Shown: piece after piece, positions 1-7,674 of the stretch | Layout of the letters: every line of letters begins with the position of its first letter | How positions within the stretch are numbered: position 1 is the first letter of the stretch | NCBI GenBank assembly: GCA_905233825.1 | Contig: CAJOFE010000044.1 | Coordinates: forward strand, 1-34,832 | Length of the DNA stretch: 34,832 bases | Reading direction: 5' to 3' | Source: an uncultured Prevotella sp. | Lineage (GTDB): Bacteria; Bacteroidota; Bacteroidia; Bacteroidales; Bacteroidaceae | Notes under the pieces: model-generated | Databases searched by the model: none | What the model was told of the DNA's origin: nothing | Seen by the model: the letters and a program-made list of their open reading frames with translations, nothing else | Program-made: the position numbers and the translations under genes

Positions 1-597
1 GGCATCCTTCTGCTTGAAATAAGTAGTCCACTCAGGAACAGCAAAGAACTGCCAGTCAATATAGTGGCCATCAGCCTCATCAAGGAAGGGCGACAGAGCG
101 GTGTTGTCAGGATTCTTGGTCACGTCCAGACCCACGAAGCCAGGATAGGCCTCTGGATTGTATAGGGGGTTCTTGGGAGAAGCCTGCAGGCGATAGGTCT
201 TGTCACCGTCGGCAGGCAACACCTGCCAATAGTAGTTGGCCTGTGAGCCAAGATCCACGTACATATCTGTCGTACTATCGAAGAATACGAGCTTCCAGGT
301 TTTCTTCGTGTTGGGATAGTCGTTGAACAGCAGGGCATGGTCTTCCTGCGTCATTCCTTCGGGCATAGTGAAGCGCACTAGTAGGGGCGTCTCTTTCGTA
401 ATGCTGGCCTGGGTTCCCCAAGCGTTACCCTCGCCGAAACAGGCCTGCGAGCCCACATTATAAAGCACATAGCATGCGCCCAGCTCGAAGTCTGCTGCTG
501 TGGCCTCGAAGTCGTTCACCGTCAGCTGGCCAGGACCGAAGTCCGGAGTAGCCGGCATCGTCCGCTCTGTCAAGTCAAAAATCCTTATAATACTCAT
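1..597 (-). CDS. Partial secreted-type protein, open at the window edge (unknown function)
   Basis: A reading frame on the minus strand starts at the ATG at 597 and stays open for 199 codons to position 1, so its C-terminus lies outside the window. The protein begins MSIIRIFDLTERTMPATPDF and contains YVLYNVGSQACFGEGNAWGT and YYWQVLPADGDKTYRLQASP. This style (a YxLYN(V)G motif followed by WGT and aromatic-rich beta strands) resembles ricin-like or carbohydrate-binding repeats of large secreted Prevotella and Bacteroides proteins; that is my recollection, not a search result. There is no signal peptide at this start, and an in-frame TGA lies 16 codons upstream. The gene may therefore have lost its N-terminus, in keeping with the remnants just upstream. 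The coding frame is well supported by composition; the function is not. Confidence 0.6.
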   Translation of the reverse strand, partial: MSIIRIFDLTERTMPATPDFGPGQLTVNDFEATAADFELGACYVLYNVGSQACFGEGNAWGTQASITKETPLLVRFTMPEGMTQEDHALLFNDYPNTKKTWKLVFFDSTTDMYVDLGSQANYYWQVLPADGDKTYRLQASPKNPLYNPEAYPGFVGLDVTKNPDNTALSPFLDEADGHYIDWQFFAVPEWTTYFKQKDA

Positions 598-645
598 AAT
601 CGTTATATAATTAAAGATGGCAATGGTTTTACATAAGCGAAAACA

Positions 646-937
646 TCAATAATGAATTATTTCCAATGATGCACCTAATTTAACTTCAAAATCGTTTTGT
701 ATGGTTACCCCATTCATCGTTGATATAACAGATTTACCATTCTCAACGGTTACTGGGCCAGAATTGCGGGTGTTATCAACACTACTCCCGATAGATAATT
801 CATAAGCCATTACATTAAGGTTGTCTGCCAGACTCTCATTCTGCAATTTAACATATGAACCGTAAATAGACCTGAATGGGACATAGTTGGTGGCAGTAAC
901 GCAGACTATGGGAGAGATAACTTTACGGCTATAGCTC
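646..937 (-). pseudogene. Decayed C-terminal fragment of a secreted Bacteroidetes protein
   Basis: One minus-strand frame is open from a TAG near 937 to a TGA at 646-648 (about 95 codons) but has no convincing start; the only initiator-like codon is a TTG at 846. It reads SRKVISPIVCVTATNYVPFR and further on VTVENGKSVISTMNGVTIQN, ending DFEVKLGASLEIIHY. The second half resembles the short beta-rich C-terminal segment (V-x-NG-x-S-x-I ... I-x-x-x-F-E-V-x-x-G-A) found at the ends of many secreted Bacteroidetes proteins. I read it as the end of a lost gene rather than a functional one. The neighbouring fragment at 929-1039 ends in the next frame, so the two may be one gene broken by a frameshift. 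Confidence 0.4.
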
Positions 938-1039
938 TATATAACCATATAAGTAGTAGTTTTCATCGGGACGCAGCTGGATCTCATAGTCGCCACTGAG
1001 CCACGAGGGCAGAATGACAGACGTTGTGAACGACCGCTT
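929..1039 (-). pseudogene. DUF3244-like C-terminal tail, in frame after the stop of the beta-propeller gene
   Basis: Directly after the TAA at 1040-1042, in the same frame, lie 36 sense codons ending at a TAG at 929-931. They include SFTTSVILPSWLSGDYEIQL and PDENYYLYGYIEL. The pattern 'V.LP..LSGDYEIQL...YYLYGYIEL' resembles the final strand pair of small Bacteroidales secreted proteins of the DUF3244 type. It has no start codon of its own. It is either a remnant of a neighbouring gene joined here by deletion, or a former C-terminus of the propeller protein cut off by the TAA. The frame and the residues are read directly; the family comparison is from memory. Confidence 0.45.
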
Positions 1040-2098
1040 TTATTTGACAATCCTCTTTCCGAAGATGGGAGAGGTGGTGGCTTTCGCTGCCGTCATGCTG
1101 GCGATGCCTGAAGGAGTGGACGATCCAGTCTGTACCATCTCAAAGTTTTCCTCATTAAACTTCAGCACCCCTATGTCCGTACCGATATAGATGTCATCGC
1201 CGTCAATGTCGATACACGTCCAAAGATTCGTTTCCACCAGACAGGAGTAGCTGCTGAACACTCCGTCCTTCATCATCACTAACGGACCGTTCTTACCCAG
1301 CATCCACAAGCGTTGCTGCCTGTCGAACATCATGTCCCAGCCGGGATTGGGGCATTCGTATGACTCTGCCACTTCATCACCCTCAATCTTTGTCAGCCAA
1401 TAGCCTATCTCGCTACGCCCGTAATTGACATACCAGATACAGCCGTCGTTATCGACAGCCAAGGACGCCACATAATAGCCTGGCCATTCAGGGTTTTCCC
1501 TGATCATGTATTGCGTTCCTTTGCCCTTGGTGTATTTGCCCAGACCGTACCTTGTCATAGCCAGTCCACCAATATTACCAATCCACAGGTCATCATTGTC
1601 ATCAACACACAGGTGGCCTGTTACACCTGAGCTGAACCTGCTAAAAGTCTCAATCTGTTCCTCAACGGCCTTGGTCTGGATATTAATCCGGTACCCTGTA
1701 CCTGCCATGGAGCTTATATACATACTACCCTTGGAATCGAACGCAATATTTGTCACATTACCGATAACATTCCAGTCATAAGTCTGTATGGAACCGTCCT
1801 TATAGCAGAGCACCTTCCCCTCACCGGTGCCTATCCACAAGTCATCACCATACATGGCAAGCGAGATGGGAGTATAGGCCAGCGTACCCTCGCTTTTGCT
1901 AAAGACGGTCTCCTCGCCAGTGGCCTTGTCAATCACAAACAAGCCGTTACCTCTGGCCACATAGAGGTGCTGGGCATCGTGTTCGATATCCATGACCCCA
2001 TCAGGATAATACCCCAGATTCGTACGGTAGTAAACAGGTACATACGCATACATTGACATGCTGAACAACAGCAACGATAAAATAAAATACTTTTTCAT
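1040..2098 (-). CDS. Secreted beta-propeller protein (two-component-regulator propeller type)
   Basis: A 352-residue protein with an N-terminal signal peptide (MKKYFILSLLLFSMSMYAYV). The rest is built of repeats of about 40-45 residues with the pattern 'hhhD..G.hWhgT..G' seen in DIEHDAQHLYVARGNGLFVI, GDDLWIGTGEGKV, DDNDDLWIGNIGGLA, DNDGCIWYVNYG and GDDIYIGTDIGVLKF. These match the Reg_prop-like propeller repeats of Bacteroidetes periplasmic sensors. There is no C-terminal kinase, so it is probably a free exported propeller that binds a ligand or partner. A TAnnTTTG-type element (TAAATTTG, minus strand, 2130-2137) lies about 30 bp before the ATG. The C-terminus ends TSPIFGKRIVK, and the codons for TTSPIF coincide with a repeat-like G-rich tract, so the end may have been remodelled. 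Confidence 0.7.
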   Translation of the reverse strand: MKKYFILSLLLFSMSMYAYVPVYYRTNLGYYPDGVMDIEHDAQHLYVARGNGLFVIDKATGEETVFSKSEGTLAYTPISLAMYGDDLWIGTGEGKVLCYKDGSIQTYDWNVIGNVTNIAFDSKGSMYISSMAGTGYRINIQTKAVEEQIETFSRFSSGVTGHLCVDDNDDLWIGNIGGLAMTRYGLGKYTKGKGTQYMIRENPEWPGYYVASLAVDNDGCIWYVNYGRSEIGYWLTKIEGDEVAESYECPNPGWDMMFDRQQRLWMLGKNGPLVMMKDGVFSSYSCLVETNLWTCIDIDGDDIYIGTDIGVLKFNEENFEMVQTGSSTPSGIASMTAAKATTSPIFGKRIVK

Positions 2099-2129
2099 AA
2101 CAATACAAGTTTTAATGGTTTGTTCGCCG

Positions 2130-2137
2130 CAAATTTA
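2130..2137 (-). promoter_or_regulatory. Putative -7 promoter element for the propeller gene
   Basis: TAAATTTG on the minus strand fits the Bacteroidetes -7 consensus TAnnTTTG and lies about 30 bp upstream of the ATG at 2098. No clear TTTG -33 box is visible at 19-20 bp upstream, so strength is uncertain. Confidence 0.45.
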
Positions 2138-2220
2138 GGCAAAGAAACGCATAGTTCACTTAACGGCGATTTTGAGAGGTTTTGAAAAGTTTCTGATAGA
2201 TTTGAAAGGGACAGAGGGAA

Positions 2221-3832
2221 TTATTGGATGGCGAGAATGCGGTCGTCAAGATCTTTGGGCTTGCCGTCTATGCCATAGACCTTCTGCAAGATGCGGCGTC
2301 TGGTAACCGCTATGTAGCTGTCGCTACGGCCCAGCAGCTTGCAGATGTCGGCAGGCGAGAAATGCACGCGGATGAGCAGGCACACCTCGTACTCAATGGG
2401 ATTCAACGTGCACGACTCGGTGTTCAGCGTGCCGTAGAACATGGGCAGCTGCTCGTTGACGAGGCTCTTCAGCGCCCGCATGTCGGCCAAGGAGGCTTCT
2501 GCAGGCGGATTCTGGGCCAGCAACTCCCTCAGATGAGTCACGATGTCCGACTCCATCAGGCTCGTTTCCGTTGTCCTGCGCTCAGACGTCTTGGCATATT
2601 CCGCCACGCGCCGTTGCAGGGTGGCAATCTCTTCGCTCCTCCGAACGTAGCTCCTGTAGCTTCGTCTGTGCCCGCTCCAGATGCTCCAGGTCGCGCTGAT
2701 ACTGGAACAGCTGTGCCTGTTTCCGTTTGCGATAGACGGAGAAAGCCAATAGCAGCCCAAACACGACGGCAATGGTAAGGGCTATTAGGCGTTCTTTCTG
2801 TGCTTTCTCCTGATCGGCACGTATATGTTCGCGATTAGCTATGGCCTGATGGCGGTTATACTTAAACATTGCATGTGCTTGTTCTACCTCCTTGGTTGCC
2901 ATCTGGGCATAGACCGAATCGTTCATCTCATAGCTGTAAATTGCATACTTGGCAGCAGAGTCGGGAAGCCCCATTTTGTCGAACACCAGCGATAAGCCCC
3001 GAGAGGCCATACTTTGGTTTGTTACATCTAAGCCTGTTTGCAACTCTTTTCTAAAATAATATTCTGCCGAATCATACTGCTCTGTAACCAAGAGATATTG
3101 ACCTTTATAATAATAGAAAGCTTCTCGTCCGTTTTCAACATTTCCTTCTTTATCAAAATAACCCGATTTCGTTTCAAGGATATCAATATAATATTTTGCC
3201 TTATCTGCATTTCCCGTTTCAATTAGTGCATTGATTGGAAATATGCAGTATTTTGCAGCAGTCTCAATTCCATATACCTGCAATAACTCCTCATATACCT
3301 CATCAAAAGCGACAATGACCTTATCATATTGCTCCAAACGATTATATGCAGCCATTTTTAGTGCTTCTTCATTCATGGCTTGCAATGTGTCCCTATCCTT
3401 CCAAGCATACTTTATCGATTTGTCGCATGCCTCGATATAGTCTTCCATAAGGTTTTGCTGATAGAAAACATCAGACATCTGCCCATAGACACGGCTCAGC
3501 GTATGGAAGTCGCAGTCGGTGGCGGTAGTATCAGCACAGTCGGCAGCATCAAGATAGGCGTTGATGGCAGCTGGTGCCTCGCCTAAGTCACGATAGACAC
3601 AACCCAGAATATAATGGGAACGCATGCGTTCGTTGGCATCGCCGTGACGATCGAAATATTGCACTAACTGCTCAGCCAGGGAGTCGCTGGTAAATGTCTC
3701 GTATGCACGGTTCTGCCGCTCCAGCTCCTCCAGCTGCCGCAGCATCTGCTCATGCCCCTCACCGCAGGCGGCGAGCAGCAGCACGATCATCAGTGCCAAG
3801 AGGCCAAGAACACCTGTCTGCTTCATCTGCAT
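2221..3832 (-). pseudogene. TPR lipoprotein-type membrane regulator with C-terminal HTH, split by a one-base frameshift
   Basis: Two overlapping minus-strand frames together make one recognisable protein of about 535 residues. Frame one starts at MQMKQTGV (ATG 3832; ATG 3826 also possible). It has a lipoprotein-like signal ending LLLAACGEG, then tetratricopeptide-like helices, one membrane helix (LIALTIAVVFGLLLAFSVY) and the start of a coiled coil ending LQELRSEE. Frame two continues the coiled coil (EEIATLQRRVAEYAKTSERR) and ends in a helix-turn-helix (FSPADICKLLGRSDSYIAVT) of the type that closes Bacteroidales TPR-HTH regulators. The join lies at about 2635: removing one base there (the C in GAG-C-GAA, minus strand) gives a continuous product. 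Downstream of the shift, frame one runs off into CHPATARGGICQDV. The gene is either broken, phase-variable or affected by a sequence error. Its likely role is an inner-membrane sensor-regulator; target unknown. Confidence 0.65.
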
Positions 3833-3842
3833 TCCTATCTTC

Positions 3843-3858
3843 GCGCTGTTTTCAGCGC
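3843..3858. other. Small hairpin just upstream of the TPR-HTH gene start
   Basis: GCGCTG-TTTT-CAGCGC is a perfect 6-bp stem with a 4-base loop. On the minus strand it falls in the 5' untranslated region, about 10 bases before the ATG at 3832, close to the ribosome-binding region. It could affect initiation of the regulator gene; it has no T-run on the minus strand to act as a terminator. Confidence 0.35.
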
Positions 3859-3912
3859 AAGAAAAATACGTTTTTCTTTTGTCTTCCCGAGCGAAAGTAC
3901 CTTCAGCGTAGC

Positions 3913-3920
3913 CAAAGGTA
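3913..3920 (-). promoter_or_regulatory. Putative -7 promoter element for the TPR-HTH gene
   Basis: TACCTTTG on the minus strand, about 80 bp upstream of the ATG at 3832, is an exact match to the Bacteroidetes -7 consensus. A weaker TACTTTCG follows at 3892-3899. No good -33 box was seen. Confidence 0.45.
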
Positions 3921-3987
3921 GAGAACAATTCACCATTATTTTTGAAAAAAAGAGGCAAAGCTGAGCGCATAATTCATAATTATTTTC

Positions 3988-3995
3988 TACCTTTG
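3988..3995 (+). promoter_or_regulatory. Putative -7 promoter element for the YitT-family gene
   Basis: TACCTTTG followed by CAGCC, 21 bp upstream of the ATG at 4017. It matches TAnnTTTG and sets the start choice: longer upstream starts of the same frame would lie within or before the promoter. Confidence 0.6.
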
Positions 3996-4016
3996 CAGCC
4001 AAATTACATAACTACT

Positions 4017-4913
4017 ATGGAAAGACTAACGAAAGCAGCCGTAGGACGGGAGTTCCGGGACTATGTGATGATTACGATAGCCATGCTGTCGTACTGTATA
4101 GGATGGGCCGTATTTCTGCTGCCTAACAATATTACGACAGGCGGAGTAGCCGGTGTGACCAGTATTCTCTATTGGGCGACGGGCATCCCCGTGCAGTTCT
4201 CCTACTTCGTCATCAACGCCATCCTGCTGCTCATAGCGCTAAGAATCCTGGGCTGGCGATTCTGTGTGAAGACAGTCTTTGCGGTGATGGTGCTCACGGT
4301 AGCTGTGGGCATCGTAACAGAGAGATATACGGGTCATCTGCTTAGTGACCAGCCTTTCATGGCAGCCATCATCGGTGCCGTGTTCTGTGGTTGCGGTGTG
4401 GGACTGGGACTGGCCAACAACGGCTCTACGGGTGGTACTGACATCATTGCCGCCATCGTGAATAAATATCGCGATGTGTCGTTAGGACGTGTCATTCTGA
4501 TCTGCGACGTCATCATCATCTCCAGCAGCTACCTGGTACTGCAGGACTGGGAAAAGGTGATCTACGGCTATGTGGTACTCTACGTCACTGCTTTCTGTAT
4601 CGACCAGGTAGTGAACTCGATGCGCCGAAGTGTGCAGTTCTTCATCATCAGCGACAAGTATCAGGAGATTGGCGACCGCATCAACAAAGAGCCCCATCGC
4701 GGCTGCACCGTCATCGATGCCCACGGTTTCTATTCAGGAAAGGAAGTGAAGATGCTGTTTGTGCTGGCCAAGCGCCGTCAGAGCGATGTCATCTTCCGTA
4801 TTATCAACGAAATCGACCCTACGGCTTTCGTCTCGCAGAGTGCCGTCATCGGCGTCTATGGAGAGGGCTTTGACCGCTTCAAGGTTCGTCGGCAGAAGGC
4901 CAAGAACGTCTGA
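4017..4913 (+). CDS. YitT family membrane protein (DUF2179 C-terminal domain)
   Basis: A 298-residue integral membrane protein with about five hydrophobic segments in its first two thirds, including FRDYVMITIAMLSYCIGWAV, FVINAILLLIALRILGW and AAIIGAVFCGCGVGLGLANN. It carries the family-typical NNITTGGVAGVTSILYW and GSTGGTDIIAAIV stretches. The C-terminal soluble part (about residues 210-285: VQFFIISDKYQEIGDRINKE ... GCTVIDAHGFYSGKEVKMLF) is the DUF2179 domain, a small ferredoxin-like fold also seen in YitT proteins of Firmicutes. The start at MERLTKAAVG is chosen because a promoter element lies just upstream; the longer frame from 3942 would begin before it. The substrate of the family is not established. 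Its 3' end overlaps the convergent NigD-like gene by 35 bp. Confidence 0.88.
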   Translation: MERLTKAAVGREFRDYVMITIAMLSYCIGWAVFLLPNNITTGGVAGVTSILYWATGIPVQFSYFVINAILLLIALRILGWRFCVKTVFAVMVLTVAVGIVTERYTGHLLSDQPFMAAIIGAVFCGCGVGLGLANNGSTGGTDIIAAIVNKYRDVSLGRVILICDVIIISSSYLVLQDWEKVIYGYVVLYVTAFCIDQVVNSMRRSVQFFIISDKYQEIGDRINKEPHRGCTVIDAHGFYSGKEVKMLFVLAKRRQSDVIFRIINEIDPTAFVSQSAVIGVYGEGFDRFKVRRQKAKNV

Positions 4914-5541
4914 CTACTCCGTCATAGGTGTTGATAAAGAGGGTAATGGTATCAGCCTTGATATCAACGAGGGGTATACTGGCGTAAGTCACGAACGAAT
5001 AGTATTCAGGACAGCCACCCTGATCGTGGTATAGCTGCAGGCGAAGATGTGAGGGTGTGCTGGCAATGGTGTCGCGCAGAAGACCGATGGAATGCTGGGC
5101 CGTCTCATCATCAGTACTTCCAGTGAGCAGACGCAGGCGAAGGTTCAGATAGCGACGGTTCTTTGCTATCCACGCACTTTCCACGTAGAGCGGATCGGTC
5201 TTCATGCCGCCTTTGATGCTGTCGTGTAGCTGCAGCACCCCCACCCTGCTCATGCTGACTGGCTCGACCTCGCCCGCGCGTACCTTATTATAATATAAGA
5301 GGGCACGATAGGTAGTGTCTGCCGTCTGAATCCACTTAGCCGTATAGGGCTGCTGCAAGGTAAGCTGCTCACCTTGATCAGTCTCCACCTGGCCTACATA
5401 TTTGTCGCCGCCCACATAGGCCTCCACCAGTTCGGCAGTCATCAGCGAGTAGATGCCTTCACCCTTCTCGTAGGCATCGATGGTGCAGGCAACAACAAGT
5501 GAGAGACTTAGCAAGACGGTGGGAATGAGGAGTTTCTTCAT
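4879..5541 (-). CDS. NigD-like lipoprotein
   Basis: A 220-residue lipoprotein starting MKKLLIPTVLLSLSLVVACT, with a lipobox-like VVAC. The body shows the NigD-like pattern: SLMTAELVEAYVGGDKYVGQ, then LTLQQPYTAKWIQTADTTYR and RALLYYNK (OB-like N-domain), then a beta-rich C-domain with LRLRLLTGSTDDETAQHSIG and LYHDQGGCPEYYSFVTYASI ending in DTITLFINTYDGVV. The NigD families are Bacteroidales outer-envelope lipoproteins of unresolved function, first noted near nigerythrin-like bacteriocin loci; no bacteriocin gene is visible here. The ATG at 5541 overlaps the TGA of the acyltransferase gene (ATGA, 5538-5541), so translation is probably coupled and it is the last gene of the minus-strand run. Its end overlaps the convergent YitT gene by 35 bp. 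Confidence 0.78.
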   Translation of the reverse strand: MKKLLIPTVLLSLSLVVACTIDAYEKGEGIYSLMTAELVEAYVGGDKYVGQVETDQGEQLTLQQPYTAKWIQTADTTYRALLYYNKVRAGEVEPVSMSRVGVLQLHDSIKGGMKTDPLYVESAWIAKNRRYLNLRLRLLTGSTDDETAQHSIGLLRDTIASTPSHLRLQLYHDQGGCPEYYSFVTYASIPLVDIKADTITLFINTYDGVVRRSWPSADEP

Positions 5542-6656
5542 AAGGCTGCTTGATGGTTTCTGTAGGGGTTGGCATACATGGTGGTAATGCACTGACGGAG
5601 GAAGGGGATGTCGGGATTATCGAGCTGAATCTTAGCCAGCTGACCATCAACATAAGCATTGAAGGCAGCACGTTCCTCTTCGGTACATTCGACTCCTGCT
5701 GCCACGCGGTTGGCTGGGAAGATGGTGTAGCCACGATGAATCTCCGTGTCCATACGACGAGCCAGCTCCGAGAAGAACTCCTGACGGGACAGGTCTTTCA
5801 GCTCGTCGAACCACTGATTGATAGGTGTGCCGCAATGATAGTGCACGCGGCCTTTGTAGCCGAAGATGCCTGTCTTCATATTATCAAGGTCGTCCTGTCG
5901 GCTCTTCTTGAAGCCGGGATTATCGCGTTTCTGCTGCATCTCCTGCGCCTTCAGGTAGTCGCAGGGGTCGTACTCGTAGCTGATGGTGAGGGGTACGATG
6001 TTCAGTTCTCGCAGGTCACCTCCCATTGCAAGCATCTTCAATACGGACTCCTGTGTGCGGTCATCGCTGTCCTTAGCCCTGCCTTCGCGTTGGGCTATCC
6101 AGATGTTCTCGTGTTTCTGTGTGACAGCATAATGGATGTACTGACTCATAAGCTGACTCGAGCGCAGCATCTCCTTAGGGGTAAGTCCTCGACGCACAGT
6201 GAACGCCTTATTCATGCGCACCAGCCTCTTGATCCATGGATAGATGAGCAGGTTGTCACCAATGCCTATCTCCACAGTAGTGGGATAATGGGCTTCGATA
6301 AGCTTCACATCGAGGAAAGCGGAGTCGAGCACAATGTCGCGGTGGTTGGAGATGAAAGTATATCGAGGTGAGGGATGAGAGGTGAGAGGTGAGAGGCTTC
6401 TGTCGTCGAACGTGCAACCATCGGTATGCTTACGGATGATATGCTTCACCACAGGCTTCATGAAACGCTTCTGGAAGTCGAACGGTGTCTTCACGCCCTT
6501 GAAAGCCAGACGAAGCAAACCGTTACGCACTGCCTTTGGCATCCAAGGGGCAAAGCCCTTCATGATGACATTGAACTGGCGGTCGGCAAGCAATTCTTCA
6601 AATGCCTGCTTCATCTCACCTTCTTCGTAAGGCCTTATTTCGTCAAACTCACTCAT
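5538..6656 (-). CDS. Lysophospholipid acyltransferase-like protein (PlsC/LPLAT superfamily)
   Basis: A 372-residue protein with the two key LPLAT motifs. HX4D appears as NHRDIVLDS at about residue 103, and the EGxR-type motif III as AQREGRAKDSDD at about residue 190. It should transfer an acyl chain to a glycerolipid or a related amphipathic acceptor at the inner membrane. It lies directly after ddl (stop TAA 6657-6659, ATG 6654-6656, no gap) and overlaps the NigD-like gene by ATGA, so the three form a tight operon. Just before the HX4D motif the segment RSLSPLTSHPSPRYTF is encoded by a tandem 7-bp repeat. This looks like a recent in-frame insertion and could make the gene phase-variable, since 7 is not a multiple of 3. 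Confidence 0.82.
   Translation of the reverse strand: MSEFDEIRPYEEGEMKQAFEELLADRQFNVIMKGFAPWMPKAVRNGLLRLAFKGVKTPFDFQKRFMKPVVKHIIRKHTDGCTFDDRSLSPLTSHPSPRYTFISNHRDIVLDSAFLDVKLIEAHYPTTVEIGIGDNLLIYPWIKRLVRMNKAFTVRRGLTPKEMLRSSQLMSQYIHYAVTQKHENIWIAQREGRAKDSDDRTQESVLKMLAMGGDLRELNIVPLTISYEYDPCDYLKAQEMQQKRDNPGFKKSRQDDLDNMKTGIFGYKGRVHYHCGTPINQWFDELKDLSRQEFFSELARRMDTEIHRGYTIFPANRVAAGVECTEEERAAFNAYVDGQLAKIQLDNPDIPFLRQCITTMYANPYRNHQAAL
6366..6396. repeat. Heptanucleotide tandem repeat inside the acyltransferase gene
   Basis: On the plus strand four consecutive 7-mers read aggtgag, ggatgag, aggtgag, aggtgag, plus a partial unit. They encode the SPLTSHPSP stretch. A gain or loss of one unit would shift the frame upstream of the catalytic HX4D motif and end the protein early. 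Confidence 0.8.
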
Positions 6657-7646
6657 TTAGAATTGGTTTTCTACAATGTCTGTCAGCACATCGCTCATCT
6701 GCAAGCCAGCGGCTCGCACCTGCTGGGGAATGAAACTGGTGGCAGTCATGCCGGGGGTAGTGTTAATCTCGAGCATGGAGATATCACCCTGCGGAGAGAT
6801 GATATAATCGATGCGGATAATACCGTTGCAATGCAGGATGTCGTAGATGGCTGAGGTTAGCTTCTGGGCTCGCTCTGCCTGCTCCTGTGGGATGCGGGCT
6901 GGCGTAATCTCCTCCACCTGCCCGTTATACTTGGCATCGTAGTCGAAGAACTCGTTCTTCGTCACCACCTCCGTCACAGGGAAAACAACCTCCTTTTCCT
7001 TCGTCTTGTAGCAGCCTACGGTAATCTCGGTACCCTCGAGGAACGACTCAATCATCACCTCGTCGCTCTCCATCATAGCCACTCGTAGGGCAGGTGCCAG
7101 CCGATCGGGATCCTTCACCTTCGACACGCCGAAGCTGCTGCCGTCGTTAGCGGGTTTCACGAAGCAAGGCATGCCTATAGTTTCTACAACCTTCTGCTCG
7201 TCAAGCTGATGTTCCTGTCCGCGACGCACCAGCATGCTCTCAGCCACGCGCACGCCAAAACCTTTCAGATACTGGTTAAGCACAAACTTGTTGAAGGTCA
7301 TTGCCTCGACCAGCACGCCACTCGTTGAATAGGGAATGTGCAGCAGGTCAAAGTAACCCTGCAGGATGCCGTTCTCGCCTGGAGTGCCGTGAATGGTGAT
7401 GTAGGCATAGTCAAAATGGCGCGTCTTGTTGCCCTCACGGAACGAAAAGTCGTGCATGCGCACACGTGACGTAGTACCATCTGGCAAATCTACCTGCCAG
7501 TCGGTGCCCTTCATATCGACCACATAGACATTATATCGCTCCTTGTCGAAGAAGGAATAGAGCCCCTGAGCCGAACGGAGCGAGACATCGTGCTCGCTGC
7601 TATCGCCACCACATACGATGGCTATTGTACGTTTCTGTTGTTTCAT
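6657..7646 (-). CDS. ddl: D-alanine--D-alanine ligase
   Basis: A 329-residue ATP-grasp ligase that joins two D-alanines for peptidoglycan synthesis in the cytoplasm. N-terminal AIVCGGDSSEHDVSLRSAQG matches the Ddl signature (GG.S.E..VS..S). ITIHGTPGENGILQGYFDLL matches HG..GE.G..QG, and PCFVKPANDGSSFGVSKV matches the ATP-grasp phosphate-binding loop. The C-terminus IRIDYIISPQGDISMLEINT followed by TPGMT carries the R..D....G...EIN.TPG.T catalytic and metal-binding region. Length is normal. It sits between rluD (28 bp) and the acyltransferase (no gap), in the frequent Bacteroidales order PASTA protein, RluD, Ddl. Confidence 0.95.
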   Translation of the reverse strand: MKQQKRTIAIVCGGDSSEHDVSLRSAQGLYSFFDKERYNVYVVDMKGTDWQVDLPDGTTSRVRMHDFSFREGNKTRHFDYAYITIHGTPGENGILQGYFDLLHIPYSTSGVLVEAMTFNKFVLNQYLKGFGVRVAESMLVRRGQEHQLDEQKVVETIGMPCFVKPANDGSSFGVSKVKDPDRLAPALRVAMMESDEVMIESFLEGTEITVGCYKTKEKEVVFPVTEVVTKNEFFDYDAKYNGQVEEITPARIPQEQAERAQKLTSAIYDILHCNGIIRIDYIISPQGDISMLEINTTPGMTATSFIPQQVRAAGLQMSDVLTDIVENQF

Positions 7647-7674
7647 AGTGTATCTTTCTTTATAACATCATCAT

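Noticed and set aside
646..846. A functional 66-residue gene starting at TTG 846.
   Set aside because: The reading frame continues upstream of that codon with protein-like residues, and the sequence looks like the end of a larger secreted protein.
2625..2645. Programmed ribosomal frameshift joining the two TPR-HTH frames.
   Set aside because: There is no slippery heptamer, rare codon or stop codon at the join, and no evident downstream pseudoknot; simple mutation or sequence error is more likely.
4879..5541. Bacteriocin locus suggested by the NigD-like gene.
   Set aside because: No precursor peptide, modification or export genes lie nearby; NigD-like lipoproteins are widespread in Bacteroidales without bacteriocins.
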